A DNA stretch of 64,000 nucleotides from Caulobacter sp. (GTDB taxonomy: Bacteria > Pseudomonadota > Alphaproteobacteria > Caulobacterales > Caulobacteraceae): NCBI GenBank assembly GCA_028291265.1, contig JAQGIK010000095.1, positions 1-64,000 of the forward strand. The letters are read 5' to 3'. The notes under the pieces are model-generated. The model made no database searches. It saw only the letters and a program-made list of their open reading frames with translations, and was not told the origin of the DNA. Of this stretch, positions 28,837-38,398 are shown piece by piece (position 1 is the stretch's first letter; every line of letters starts with the position of its first letter). The translations under genes were made by a program, and so were the position numbers.

Positions 28837-30021
28837 GTGACTCAAGTGAATCCAGCCATACTGAAGTGGGCGCGCGAGACTGCAGGTCTCGGGCTGGACG
28901 AGGCTGCTCAAAGAGTCGGGCTCCGGGACACGCGCCGCGGTTTGGCCGCCGAGCGGCTAGCGGCCCTTGAGGCAGGACAAGACGAGGTGAGCCGTCCACT
29001 CCTGCTCAAGATGGCGCAAGCGTATCGACGGCCCCTAGTGGCCTTCTACCTCGCAAAGCCGCCACCAAGAGCAGATCGAGGTGAGGATTTTCGAACTCTG
29101 CCTGACGACCAGCGGGCTGAAGCGGCAGGCGAGGTCGATGCGTTGGTGCGCGACATTCGTGCACGCCAAGGCGTGGTTCGAGCACTACTTGAGGATGAAG
29201 ACGCCGCTCGGGTTTCGTGGGTTGCTTCGCGGAGCATGGATGAGGGCGTACCGGCAGTTCGCGACGCCCTAGCGCGGTCGATTGGCTTTGAACTGGGTGA
29301 ATTCCGTCGGCAGCGAACCACAGAGCTAGCTTTCGATTATTTGCGCAAGAAGGCCGAGGGGGCGGGAGCCTTCATCTTGCTTATCGGCAATCTCGGCTCG
29401 CATCACAGTGCCATCAACGTCGAAGCATTTCGCGGCTTCGCACTAGCCGATGATATTGCCCCATTTGTTGTCATCAATGACCAAGATGCCAAGTCGGCTT
29501 GGTCATTTACCGTTCTCCACGAACTGGCTCACATCATCCTAGGTGTGACCGGAATTAGTGGCGGGTCGATGGAAGCGCGGATGGAGCGCTTCTGCAATGA
29601 CGTCGCCAGTTCGATGCTCTTGCCGCCTGGGGAACTCAGACTGTTCGCCGATTTGGGCGCGAATCTGGATGCGGTTCGGGAGCAGATCACAGCATTCGCC
29701 AATGGCAGGCATATCAGCCGAGCGCTTGTGGCCTATCGGCTGCGCCTAAGTGGCATACTGTCGGATCGCGAATGGCGCGAGGTCAGCGCAGCATTCAGGG
29801 ATGAGTATCTAAGGGATCGCGAAGAGCGTCGTCAGCGCGAAAGGGCAGCTCCGGGTGGGCCGAGCTATTATGTTGTAAGACGGCACAAGCTTGGTCCGGC
29901 GCTCCTGCAGCTCGTTCGTAGAACCTTGGATGACGGAGCACTAACGCCAACGAAGGCCGGTAAAGTCCTGGGTGTGCGTGCTCGAAGCGTCGAGCCACTA
30001 GTCGCCGGGGGTGCCGGCTAG
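28837..30021 (+). CDS. XRE-type HTH regulator with ImmA/IrrE metallopeptidase domain
   Basis: HTH region WARETAGLGLDEAAQRVGL; HExxH in FTVLHELAHIILG; FCNDVASSMLLPP. GTG start. Confidence 0.85.
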   Translation: MTQVNPAILKWARETAGLGLDEAAQRVGLRDTRRGLAAERLAALEAGQDEVSRPLLLKMAQAYRRPLVAFYLAKPPPRADRGEDFRTLPDDQRAEAAGEVDALVRDIRARQGVVRALLEDEDAARVSWVASRSMDEGVPAVRDALARSIGFELGEFRRQRTTELAFDYLRKKAEGAGAFILLIGNLGSHHSAINVEAFRGFALADDIAPFVVINDQDAKSAWSFTVLHELAHIILGVTGISGGSMEARMERFCNDVASSMLLPPGELRLFADLGANLDAVREQITAFANGRHISRALVAYRLRLSGILSDREWREVSAAFRDEYLRDREERRQRERAAPGGPSYYVVRRHKLGPALLQLVRRTLDDGALTPTKAGKVLGVRARSVEPLVAGGAG

Positions 30022-30533
30022 TGCTCTACCTACTCGACGCCAATGTCCTCATCACGGCTCACAACAGCTACTACCCGATCGGCCGGGTGCCAGAGTTCTG
30101 GGACTGGCTTCTTCATCAAGCTGAGCAGGCCCGCGTGGCTATGCCCCTTGAGATACTTGAGGAAGTGAGAGACGGCACAGGCGACCCGGAAAAGGACCTC
30201 CTCTTCGGATGGCTCCACCGGGCTGAGGTGCGGAATGCGCTGTTATTGAAGGAAGAGGTTTCGCCTGAGGCCGTGCAGCACGTCGTGGACAATGGCTATG
30301 CCTCCGATCTGAACGATGTTGAATTCGAACGGGTAGGCCGAGATCCTTTCTTGGTTGCCTATGCCCTTGTTGCGCCCAATGAGCGATGCGTGGTGACGAA
30401 CGAGACATCCAATCCGAACAGGCAAAGAGCGAATAGAAAAATTCCCGACGTTTGCCGGGCCCTCGGCACGACCAGCTGCAACACTTTCGCCCTTGTTCGT
30501 ACACTCGATTTCACCACTGGTTGGCGTCGCTAG
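30021..30533 (+). CDS. PIN-domain protein, DUF4411 family (putative toxin)
   Basis: MLYLLDANVLITAHNSYYPIGRVPEFWDWL; late acidic positions DPFLVAYA; VVTNE. 1-nt overlap with upstream gene. Confidence 0.85.
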   Translation: MLYLLDANVLITAHNSYYPIGRVPEFWDWLLHQAEQARVAMPLEILEEVRDGTGDPEKDLLFGWLHRAEVRNALLLKEEVSPEAVQHVVDNGYASDLNDVEFERVGRDPFLVAYALVAPNERCVVTNETSNPNRQRANRKIPDVCRALGTTSCNTFALVRTLDFTTGWRR

Positions 30534-30642
30534 AGAGCAGGCGGCGCGCCTCTGGGTCGGTCTCGACAGCAGGGCCGTCGGGTTCTCGAGTTTGGTGAGC
30601 ATCCCAGGCTGTCGATGGGGGTCGGTTCTCGCCCCTTGACAC

Positions 30643-30676
30643 TGACTGTCGGTCAGTAGTTACTGACTGTCGGTCA
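30643..30676. promoter_or_regulatory. Two operator-like repeats (TGACTGTCGGTCA) 21 bp apart upstream of TetR gene
   Basis: Identical 13-mers at 30643-30655 and 30664-30676; each is inverted repeat TGAC-N5-GTCA; TTGACA at 30636-30641. Confidence 0.75.
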
Positions 30677-30689
30677 TCAGGACAGTTGG

Positions 30690-31265
30690 ATGGACAAGCC
30701 GCAGCGCCGCCGCCTCCAGCCCGAGGCGCGGAAACTGGAAATCGTCGAGGCGGCCGAGCGGCTGCTGCGGGTAGACGGCGCGCAGGTGCGGGTCGAGGAC
30801 GTGGTCCGCGAGGCCGGCGTCGCCAAGGGCACCTTCTTTCTCTACTTCCCGACCTGGGACGACCTGCTGGAATCCATCCGCGACCGGCTGGTCAGCGAGT
30901 TTTCAACCAACTACCCGCTGCCGACCGAGGTCGACGGGCCGGTGAACTGGCCGGCGCTGGTCGAGTGGCTGGCCTGCGCCTTCATCGACTTCACCCTGTC
31001 GCGCCGGGGGCTCGGCGAGGCCATCTTCCATTCCGATTTCGCCGAGCGGCGGCCGCTGGCCGACAACGGCGCCACCCAGCTGGCCGCCATCATCCGGGCC
31101 GGCCAGGAGGCCGCGGCGTTCGGGGCCGTCGATCCGGATCCGACCGCCCGGCTGCTGTTCGCCGCCACCCATGAGGCCGCCGACGCCATCGCCGACGGCG
31201 CCGACCGCGAGGCCGTGCTGGCCGCCCTGCGCAGCCTGCTGCGCCGCGCCCTCGCCCCTGTTTGA
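30690..31265 (+). CDS. TetR/AcrR family transcriptional regulator
   Basis: N-terminal HTH LEIVEAAERLLRVDGAQVRVEDVVREAGVAKGTFFLYFPTWDDLLESI. Confidence 0.92.
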   Translation: MDKPQRRRLQPEARKLEIVEAAERLLRVDGAQVRVEDVVREAGVAKGTFFLYFPTWDDLLESIRDRLVSEFSTNYPLPTEVDGPVNWPALVEWLACAFIDFTLSRRGLGEAIFHSDFAERRPLADNGATQLAAIIRAGQEAAAFGAVDPDPTARLLFAATHEAADAIADGADREAVLAALRSLLRRALAPV

Positions 31266-31277
31266 AGGAGGATCCCG

Positions 31278-31664
31278 ATGAACGAGACCCAGGTGAACGT
31301 TCGCTACATGGTCGATGACGTCCAGGCCGGCGTGGACTGGTACGTCGGCCAGTTCGGTTTCAGCCAGGTCGGGCCGCATTCGCCGGCCTTTTCGGCTGTT
31401 CAGAAGGGTGCGTTGCGGCTGCTGCTCAGCGGACCGAAGAGTTCCGCCGGCCGGCCGATGCCCGATGGCCGCCAACCCAAGGCCGGCGGCTGGAATCGCT
31501 TCCAGGTGATCGTCGAGGATATCGCCGCCGAGGTCGAGCGGCTGCGCGCCGCCGGCGTTCAATTCCGCAACGACATCGTCACCGGGCCGGGCGGCTCGCA
31601 GATCCTCGCCGAGGACCCGTCCGGCAACCTCGTCGAACTGTTCCAGCCGGCGGCCCGGGACTGA
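31278..31664 (+). CDS. VOC (glyoxalase/bleomycin-resistance-like) family protein
   Basis: VRYMVDDVQAGVDWYVGQFGFS and ILAEDPSGNLVELFQP. Confidence 0.88.
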   Translation: MNETQVNVRYMVDDVQAGVDWYVGQFGFSQVGPHSPAFSAVQKGALRLLLSGPKSSAGRPMPDGRQPKAGGWNRFQVIVEDIAAEVERLRAAGVQFRNDIVTGPGGSQILAEDPSGNLVELFQPAARD

Positions 31665-31667
31665 TCC

Positions 31668-32825
31668 CTAATTCGTCTCGACGATATCGCCGCTCTGGAT
31701 CGGCCCCGGCAGCAGGGCCATCGGGTTCTCGACGTTGCTGAACGTCGCCGGCTTGCCGACGCAATTGAGGGCGCTCGGCCCGTCGCAGATGTGGAAGTGC
31801 AGGTGCGGCTCGGTCGAGGAGCCGCTGCTGCCGACCGCCGCCAGCACGTCGCCGGCCTTGACCGCCTGGCCGACCCTGACCTTCACCGAGCCTGGCCGCA
31901 GGTGACCATAGACGCTGTACTCGCCCCAGGCGTGGCGCACGACCACGGCGTTGCCGGCCAGCACCTCGGCGCCCTCGGCGGCCATGCGGGTGTTCTGGGC
32001 GGTGACGATGCGCTCGTAATAGGCCTGCTGGCTCTCGCCGGCCTTGCGGATCAGGCTTTCGTCCTCGCCGTAGACATCGACGACCTTGACCACCTCGCCG
32101 TCGGCGGCGGCCAGCACCGGCAGGCCATAGACCCAGTAGTCGGCGAACCGCCGCCCGTCGGTGCGGAAGGTGTGGCCGCCGGTTCCGATCTGGCCGATGT
32201 CGAGGGCGAACTCCTCGGGCACCGCCCAGCGGTGGTGGGTGTTGAGGGACGGGCCGGCCTGGACATAGAACCCGCCCTTCAGCGGGAAGCGGTAGCGGGC
32301 CGGCGGCTGGGCGACGATGACGGGAATGCTCAGTCGGGCGACGATGGCCCCGTCGGCGCCGCGGGCGGTGACCCGGACCGCCTCGCGCTGGCCGCTGAAG
32401 CTGAGCACCTGGGAGGTGACCAGCAGGCCCTCGCCGGGGGCGAGCGTCGCCGTCGTGCTCAATTTCGCCGCCGGCTTGCCGAGCACGTCGCCGAACTGGA
32501 AGGCCACGGCCTCGACCATGCCGGCCTGCTGCAGGCCGGCCCCGCCGGCGGACAGGCGGGCGAGGTCGGCGGACCCCAGGGTGCGGCGCTCGACCGGCTC
32601 GCCGCCGCGCAGCAGCTCGAACTCGAGCGTGGCGACGGTGACCGGGGCATTGGTGGTGTTGATGACCGCAACATTGTGCAGCATCAGGCTCTGCACGCCC
32701 CGCACGCTGTCGAGCGGAAAGGCGTTCAGCGGCCCGGTCGGAAAGGCCCGCAAGCTGGCCTCGGCGGCGGATGCGCCGGTGGCGATGGCGAGCAGGAACA
32801 GGGTGGCGGCGATGATGCGCTGCAC
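31668..32825 (-). CDS. M23 family metallopeptidase (LytM domain), secreted
   Basis: Signal peptide; VVRHAWGEYSVYGHL, VGSSGSSTEPHLHFHICDG. Confidence 0.88.
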   Translation of the reverse strand: MQRIIAATLFLLAIATGASAAEASLRAFPTGPLNAFPLDSVRGVQSLMLHNVAVINTTNAPVTVATLEFELLRGGEPVERRTLGSADLARLSAGGAGLQQAGMVEAVAFQFGDVLGKPAAKLSTTATLAPGEGLLVTSQVLSFSGQREAVRVTARGADGAIVARLSIPVIVAQPPARYRFPLKGGFYVQAGPSLNTHHRWAVPEEFALDIGQIGTGGHTFRTDGRRFADYWVYGLPVLAAADGEVVKVVDVYGEDESLIRKAGESQQAYYERIVTAQNTRMAAEGAEVLAGNAVVVRHAWGEYSVYGHLRPGSVKVRVGQAVKAGDVLAAVGSSGSSTEPHLHFHICDGPSALNCVGKPATFSNVENPMALLPGPIQSGDIVETN

Positions 32826-32880
32826 GGGGAGCCCTCCCGAGGATCGCCGGAAGGGACCACGGGGCGGGGCGGGGCCCTAG

Positions 32881-34038
32881 TTAATTCGCCGACAGCAGCT
32901 CTCGGTAGACAGCCAGCGTCCTGGCCATGACGATCTCGACATCGAACAGGCGCAGGGCCTTGGCGCGGGCCGCCTGGCCGAGGCGCATCCGCAGGGCCGG
33001 GTCGTCGTCGAGGCGGGCGATGGCGAGGGCCAGGCCCTGGTGCTCGCGCACGGCGACCAGCAGGCCGTCTTCCTCATGGGTGACCACCTCGCGGCAGCCC
33101 GGCACATCGGTGGTGACCAGCGGCAGGGCGCAACCGGCCGCCTCGATCAGGGTCTTGGGCAGGCCCTCGCGATAGCTGGGCAGGACCATGACATCGACGT
33201 CGGCCAGCAGGGCCGGCATGTCGTCGACGTGGCCGAGGTGCTCGACCAGGCCCTCGCCGGTCCAGCCCGCCAGGTCCTCAGGCTTGCAGGCGGCGGGGTT
33301 GCCGGGGTCGGGCTCGCCGGCCAGCAGGAAGCGGATGTTGCGGCCCTGGCTCTTGAGAATCCGCGCCGCCTCGACGAACTCGGCCAGGCCCTTGTCCCAC
33401 AGCATGCGGGCGGCCAGCAGCACCTTCAGCGGCTCGCCCTCGCCGCGGACCCGGCGGCTGACCTGGAAGCGGGTCAGGTCGACGCCGCTGCCCGGGATGG
33501 TGTGGACCTTGGCCGGGTCGACCAGGCCCCTGTCGACGAAAGCCGCCCGGTCGTCGGGGTTCTGCACGATCAGCCGGGCGCGCGGGCCGCCGAAGGCCAG
33601 CCAGGCCAGGGTGCGGACCACCGGGCGCAGCATCCGGGCCTTCAGGCTGTCGCTGATGAAGACGAAGCCGAGGCCGGCGACGGCGCTGACCCGGCCCTTC
33701 ACCCCGGCCAGGCGGCCGGCGATGCCGGCGTAGATGGCCGGCTTGATGGTGAAGCCGTGGATGATGGCCACCTGCTCGACCCGCAGCAGCCGGGCGATGT
33801 GCAGCAGCAGCCTCGCCTCGGCCAGCGGGTTGAGGCTGCGCCGCTCCATCGGCAGGGGCCGCCAGTCGAAGCCCAGGCTTTTGAGTTTCTCGCCGTACGC
33901 GCCGGGCGGCGAGATCAGGATGAGCCTCGCCCCCTCCTCGCGCAGGCGGATCAGCAGCGGCAGGCGGAAATTGTAGAGATACCAGTCGGTGTTGCCGAAC
34001 AGGGCGACGGCGACGCCCTTCAGGGATTGATCGGTCAC
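32881..34038 (-). CDS. Glycosyltransferase family 4 protein
   Basis: FGNTDWYLYNFRLPLLIRLREEGARL; VMVLPSYREGLPKTLIEAAGCALPLVTTDVPGCREVV. GTG start overlapping the asnB stop. Confidence 0.88.
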   Translation of the reverse strand: MTDQSLKGVAVALFGNTDWYLYNFRLPLLIRLREEGARLILISPPGAYGEKLKSLGFDWRPLPMERRSLNPLAEARLLLHIARLLRVEQVAIIHGFTIKPAIYAGIAGRLAGVKGRVSAVAGLGFVFISDSLKARMLRPVVRTLAWLAFGGPRARLIVQNPDDRAAFVDRGLVDPAKVHTIPGSGVDLTRFQVSRRVRGEGEPLKVLLAARMLWDKGLAEFVEAARILKSQGRNIRFLLAGEPDPGNPAACKPEDLAGWTGEGLVEHLGHVDDMPALLADVDVMVLPSYREGLPKTLIEAAGCALPLVTTDVPGCREVVTHEEDGLLVAVREHQGLALAIARLDDDPALRMRLGQAARAKALRLFDVEIVMARTLAVYRELLSAN

Positions 34039-36017
34039 GCCGCGACGCTCGCCACGACCGCATCGCGCTGCGCCTGGGCCCAGGCCTGGGCGGTCAGCAC
34101 CGACCACAGGCGCAGGTCATGGTCGCGGCGGCCGCCGATGTGCTCGTCCCAGGCGGCGCGCACGGGCCCGGGGTTGAACAGGCCCTCGCGGTTCAGGGCC
34201 TCGACGCTGATCAGGCTCTCGGCCCAGTCGCGCAGTTCGGTCCGCATCCAGCGGCCGACCGGCACGGCGAAACCCTGCTTGGGCCGCTCGATCAGGGCGC
34301 GCGGCACATGGCGGTCGAGCACCCGGCGCAGGATGTGTTTGCCGCGGCCGCCGGCGATCTTCATCTCCATCGGCAGGCGCCAGGCGAAGTCGAGCACCTT
34401 GCGGTCGAGGAAGGGGGCGCGGGCCTCGAGGCTGACGCCCATGGCGGCCCGGTCGACCTTGGCCAGCACGTCGTCGGGCAGGTAATTCCGGGTGTCGACG
34501 GCCATGGCCCGGCGGGCGAAACCCCGGAGCTGGGCCGGCGGCTGGCGATCCTCGGGCAGGCGCAGGCCGCGCGCGCCGCTGCGGGCTACGGCCTCGGGGT
34601 GCGCCCACTGGCTGAGCAGGCCCATCAGATAGTCGTCGGCGTCGGCCGCGCCGAGCACCCCGGCGAACTTGTGGGCCTTCTCGCCGGCCCGGCCACCGGT
34701 CAGCTCGGCCGGCAGCACCGAACCGAAAGCGCCGGTCAGTTTGTTCCAGCCGTCCGGCGACAGGCTACGCAGGGCGCCGGCTCCCGCCGCCCGCAAGGGC
34801 CGGGGAAGTCCGCCGACCCGGTCCCACAGCCGGGCCCCGTGGAAGTAGCGGTTGTAGCCGCCGAAGATTTCGTCGCCGGCGTCGCCGCTCAGCGCCACGG
34901 TGACCTCGCGCCGAGCCAGCTGGGAGACGAGGTAGGTCGGAATCTGCGAGGCGTCGGCGAACGGCTCGTCGTAGAGGGCCGGCAGTTTGGGGACCACGGC
35001 CAGGCAGTCGGCGGCCGTGACATAGTGTTCGGTGTGGTCGGTCCCGAGGTGCTGCGCCACGGCCTTGGCGTGCTGCGCCTCGTCGAAGCCGGGCTCGTCG
35101 AAGCCGATGGTGTAGGTCTTCACCTTGCCGCCGCGGGCGACCATCTGGCTGACGATGGCCGAGGAATCGACCCCGCCCGACAGCAGGGCGCCGAGCGGCA
35201 CGTCGGCGATCATCCTTGTGCCGACCGTCTCGTTCAGCAGGGCGTCGAGGGCCTCGACCGCTTCGTCCTCGCCGCCGGTCCAGGGTCGGTCGATGCCGGC
35301 GAGGATGGCCTGGTCGGGATCCCAGTATCTGATCGGCGCCGGCAGGTCGCCGACCGCGCTCTCGGGGCCGAAGCTGATCCGCCCGCCCGGCGGCAGCTTG
35401 AGGATGCCCTGCCAGATCGACCAGGGGTGCGGCACATAGGCGTAGCGCAGGAAGCTCGACAGGGCCTCCGGGTCCATCGTCGTCGGAAAGCCCGGCAGGG
35501 TTCGCAGGGCCTTCAGCTCCGACCCGAAGGCCAGCGCCCCGCCGACCCAGCCGTAATAGAGCGGCTTCTCGCCGAAGCGGTCGCGGATCAGGTGCAGCCG
35601 CCGCTCCTGGCGGTCCCACAGGGCGATGGCGAACTGGCCCTCGATGCGCTCCAGGGCGCCCTCGAGCCCCCAGTGCTCGACCGCCTCCACCAGCACCTCG
35701 GTGTCGGAATGGCCGCGCCAGTTGGGCGCCCCGCCACAGGCTTCCAGCTTGGACCGGACGTCGAGGTAGTTGAAGATCTCGCCGTTGTAGTTGATCACCC
35801 AGCGGCCGCTGGCGCTGGTCATCGGCTGCAGCCCGGCCGGCGACAGGTCGATGACCGCCAGCCTGCGTTGGCCAAAGCCGATGCCGGCCTCCGGATCGGT
35901 CCAGACGCCCTCGCTGTCGGGCCCCCGGTGATAGAGGGCGTCCAGCATGCGGGTCAGGGCGGGTTCCGCGGCCAGCTTTGGCTCGCGCGCCGCATAGAGA
36001 CCGGCGATGCCGCACAT
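34035..36017 (-). CDS. asnB: Asparagine synthase (glutamine-hydrolyzing)
   Basis: MCGIAGLY Ntn nucleophile; LLSGGVDSSAI; VALSGDAGDEIFGGYNRY. Confidence 0.94.
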   Translation of the reverse strand: MCGIAGLYAAREPKLAAEPALTRMLDALYHRGPDSEGVWTDPEAGIGFGQRRLAVIDLSPAGLQPMTSASGRWVINYNGEIFNYLDVRSKLEACGGAPNWRGHSDTEVLVEAVEHWGLEGALERIEGQFAIALWDRQERRLHLIRDRFGEKPLYYGWVGGALAFGSELKALRTLPGFPTTMDPEALSSFLRYAYVPHPWSIWQGILKLPPGGRISFGPESAVGDLPAPIRYWDPDQAILAGIDRPWTGGEDEAVEALDALLNETVGTRMIADVPLGALLSGGVDSSAIVSQMVARGGKVKTYTIGFDEPGFDEAQHAKAVAQHLGTDHTEHYVTAADCLAVVPKLPALYDEPFADASQIPTYLVSQLARREVTVALSGDAGDEIFGGYNRYFHGARLWDRVGGLPRPLRAAGAGALRSLSPDGWNKLTGAFGSVLPAELTGGRAGEKAHKFAGVLGAADADDYLMGLLSQWAHPEAVARSGARGLRLPEDRQPPAQLRGFARRAMAVDTRNYLPDDVLAKVDRAAMGVSLEARAPFLDRKVLDFAWRLPMEMKIAGGRGKHILRRVLDRHVPRALIERPKQGFAVPVGRWMRTELRDWAESLISVEALNREGLFNPGPVRAAWDEHIGGRRDHDLRLWSVLTAQAWAQAQRDAVVASVAA

Positions 36018-36021
36018 GACG

Positions 36022-37056
36022 CTACCCCTCTTGCCGGGCCAGGGCCTCGGCGCCGGCCAACAGATCCTCATGATATAGCCGCTGCCCCCGCCAATGGTCG
36101 ACCGCCGCGGCGCCGATCCGGTTGAAAAGCGGTGCATCGTCCAGGATGGCGCCGATGTCGGCGGCGGCCTGGTCCTGGCTTTGGTAGACCACGCCGGTCT
36201 CCAGCGGTTTCACATAGGTCGCCATCTCGCCGACCGGGGTGACGATGGGGACGAGGCCCAGCTGCATGGCCTCGATCAGCGACATCGCCGCCCCCTCCTG
36301 CTCGCTGAGCTGCACGAAGAAGTCGTAGCCGGCGGCGAGGACGGCGATCTCGTCGAGCGACTTCGCCCCGGCGAAGGCGACCTGGCCGTTCAGGCCCAGC
36401 GCCTGGACCTGGGCCCGCAGGCTGGCCTCGCTGCGGTCGTCGGGGCCGATGATCAGGAAGCTGGCGTCGGGCCGCTCCTTGGCCAACTGGGCGAACAGGG
36501 CGATGGCCCGGTCGATGCGCTTGAGCGGCGTCAGCCGGCCCCAGAAGATGAAGCGCGGCCGCGGCGTGCTCCGCGCCGGGGCCTCAAGACGCCTGGCCAT
36601 GAAGGAGATGACCCGGGTCGGCTTGCCGGCCGGCGTCAGGGGCCCGAGGCCCTCGAGGCTGCGTCGGCAGTCGGCCCAGACCTCGTGCGCCAGCCAGGCC
36701 TGCAGCCAACTGGCGGCGCGGTCGGCCAGGTGGGTCCGGCGGTCGGAATGCAGGAACAGCACCCGGCGGGTGCGCGGGGCGAGAAGCGCCGTCGCCAGCA
36801 TGGCCAGCGCCGACTTCCACAGCGAGAAGACAGCGACCGGCCGGTCCAGGGCCAGCAGGCCGGCGCGAATGGCGGCGACGGGGTCGAAGGGGCCAAGGCC
36901 GTTCAGGCTGAAGCGATTGGGCGTGGCGGGGCCGAGCACCGGGCCGGCCAGGACGGCGACGGTGACCTGGCCCGGCGCGGCCTGCGCCGCCTGGCGGGCG
37001 GCGATCTCGGCGCCGCCGACGCCGTCGCGCGGCAGGACATGCAGCAGACCGGTCAT
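36022..37056 (-). CDS. Glycosyltransferase (GT-B/GT4-like)
   Basis: FIFWGRLTPLKRIDRAIALFAQL; VQLSEQEGAAMSLIEAMQLGLVPIVTPVGEM. Confidence 0.8.
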   Translation of the reverse strand: MTGLLHVLPRDGVGGAEIAARQAAQAAPGQVTVAVLAGPVLGPATPNRFSLNGLGPFDPVAAIRAGLLALDRPVAVFSLWKSALAMLATALLAPRTRRVLFLHSDRRTHLADRAASWLQAWLAHEVWADCRRSLEGLGPLTPAGKPTRVISFMARRLEAPARSTPRPRFIFWGRLTPLKRIDRAIALFAQLAKERPDASFLIIGPDDRSEASLRAQVQALGLNGQVAFAGAKSLDEIAVLAAGYDFFVQLSEQEGAAMSLIEAMQLGLVPIVTPVGEMATYVKPLETGVVYQSQDQAAADIGAILDDAPLFNRIGAAAVDHWRGQRLYHEDLLAGAEALARQEG

Positions 37057-37066
37057 GGGCTCGGGA

Positions 37067-37906
37067 TCAGGCCTTGAAGCCGACGGCGCACCAGAAGGGC
37101 GGGCCTTCGAGGAAACGGATGTCGCCCAGGCCGGCGGCCCGCATCATGGCGTCGATCTGCACCCGGGTGAACCGCTGCTCCAGCCGGGTGCCGAAGCGGT
37201 CCAGGGCGTCGGTGCGCATGCTGTAGAAGCTCATATGGCGGTAGTCGGACAGCGGCAGGTTGTCGACGCTCGCGCCGGCCTTCTCGAGCAGGCCGGCGAG
37301 GCGGGCCAGCGGCCAGTAGACGGTGGCCGCGATCAGCTGGCAGACGGCGAATTTCAGCGGGCGGGGCAGGGCGCTGACAACCTTGCGGACCAGGTCCGAG
37401 GCCTGCCAGATGGCCCGGAACAGCCACGGCTTTCCGTCCAGCGCATAGTAGAGATAGAGCAGCATCGGCGCGCCGGGCTTGAGCTTGGCGACACAGCTTT
37501 TGATGCCGGCGGCGGTGTCGGGCACATGGTGCAACACGCCCAGCGAGTAGCCGAAATCCATCGAGCCGTCGGCCAGCGGAATGGCCCCGACGCCCGCGTG
37601 ATGGAAGACGGCGCCGGGCTGGTCCTTGAGTTTTTCGCGGGCGACGGCGAGGGCCGCCTCGGCCGGGTCGATGCAGTGCAGGGTCCCCACCCGCTGGACC
37701 GCCAGCCGCGCCCAGCGGCCGCTGCCGCAGCCGAGATCGAAGCCGACCGGATTTTTGGGCAGCCTTTCCCAAGGAAAAACAGCGAAGTAGCGGTCGAACA
37801 GGGCCTGGGTCTCGGCCTCGCCCATGCCGGCCTGGTCGAAGCGGGCCCATTCGGCCCCGAAATCGCTGACCACCTCAGGGTCGATATTTTCCCCGTCCAG
37901 GGCCAT
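37067..37906 (-). CDS. Class I SAM-dependent methyltransferase
   Basis: VGFDLGCGSGRWARLA; GSMDFGYSLGVLHHVPD. Confidence 0.88.
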   Translation of the reverse strand: MALDGENIDPEVVSDFGAEWARFDQAGMGEAETQALFDRYFAVFPWERLPKNPVGFDLGCGSGRWARLAVQRVGTLHCIDPAEAALAVAREKLKDQPGAVFHHAGVGAIPLADGSMDFGYSLGVLHHVPDTAAGIKSCVAKLKPGAPMLLYLYYALDGKPWLFRAIWQASDLVRKVVSALPRPLKFAVCQLIAATVYWPLARLAGLLEKAGASVDNLPLSDYRHMSFYSMRTDALDRFGTRLEQRFTRVQIDAMMRAAGLGDIRFLEGPPFWCAVGFKA

Positions 37907-38033
37907 GCCTTGTCCTCAAGAGCTTGCTGACGCCACGGCTCACCCTTGCCGCAACCGGCCGCCCGGCACAACCTTCGAGCCGGCGGCCTCGCATCGGCCA
38001 TTTTGCCCACCCATTGTGAGGATGTGCGAAAGT

Positions 38034-38049
38034 TGTGATGGCCGTCACA
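38034..38049. promoter_or_regulatory. CRP-like palindromic site TGTGA-N6-TCACA
   Basis: TGTGATGGCCGTCACA in a 492-bp divergent intergenic region. Confidence 0.6.
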
Positions 38050-38398
38050 TCCATTTGCGAGAGTCGTGCGTATATCACCACGGAATGGGTCGAGGGCGCC
38101 CCGAAATGGGCGCCTTGGGTCTCTCCGGGGTTAAGGAAAGATTGACGAAATTACTGCGTTTTCCGACGACGGAAATCGTCGCTCCGGTCGTGTAACAGAT
38201 TGGTTGGATGGTGTTTTTTTTACGTTGGAACACTTTCGACCATAGTGCGCTTAGAACAGTGGCAGATTCGCCGCGCGGGGTTCAAAAAACATGGGTTTTC
38301 GGTCGTTCGCCGGTTGCCGTGTCCGAGAGCCTGAGGTATTGGCTAGATCGTCCTGTGGCGCAACGTCGCACCGGACAGGTCGCTTTGAGGGGTATGCA

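Noticed and set aside
28780-30600. Prophage or integrative element around the PIN module
   Set aside because: No integrase, transposase, tRNA site or flanking direct repeat could be found; only a gene pair of atypical composition.
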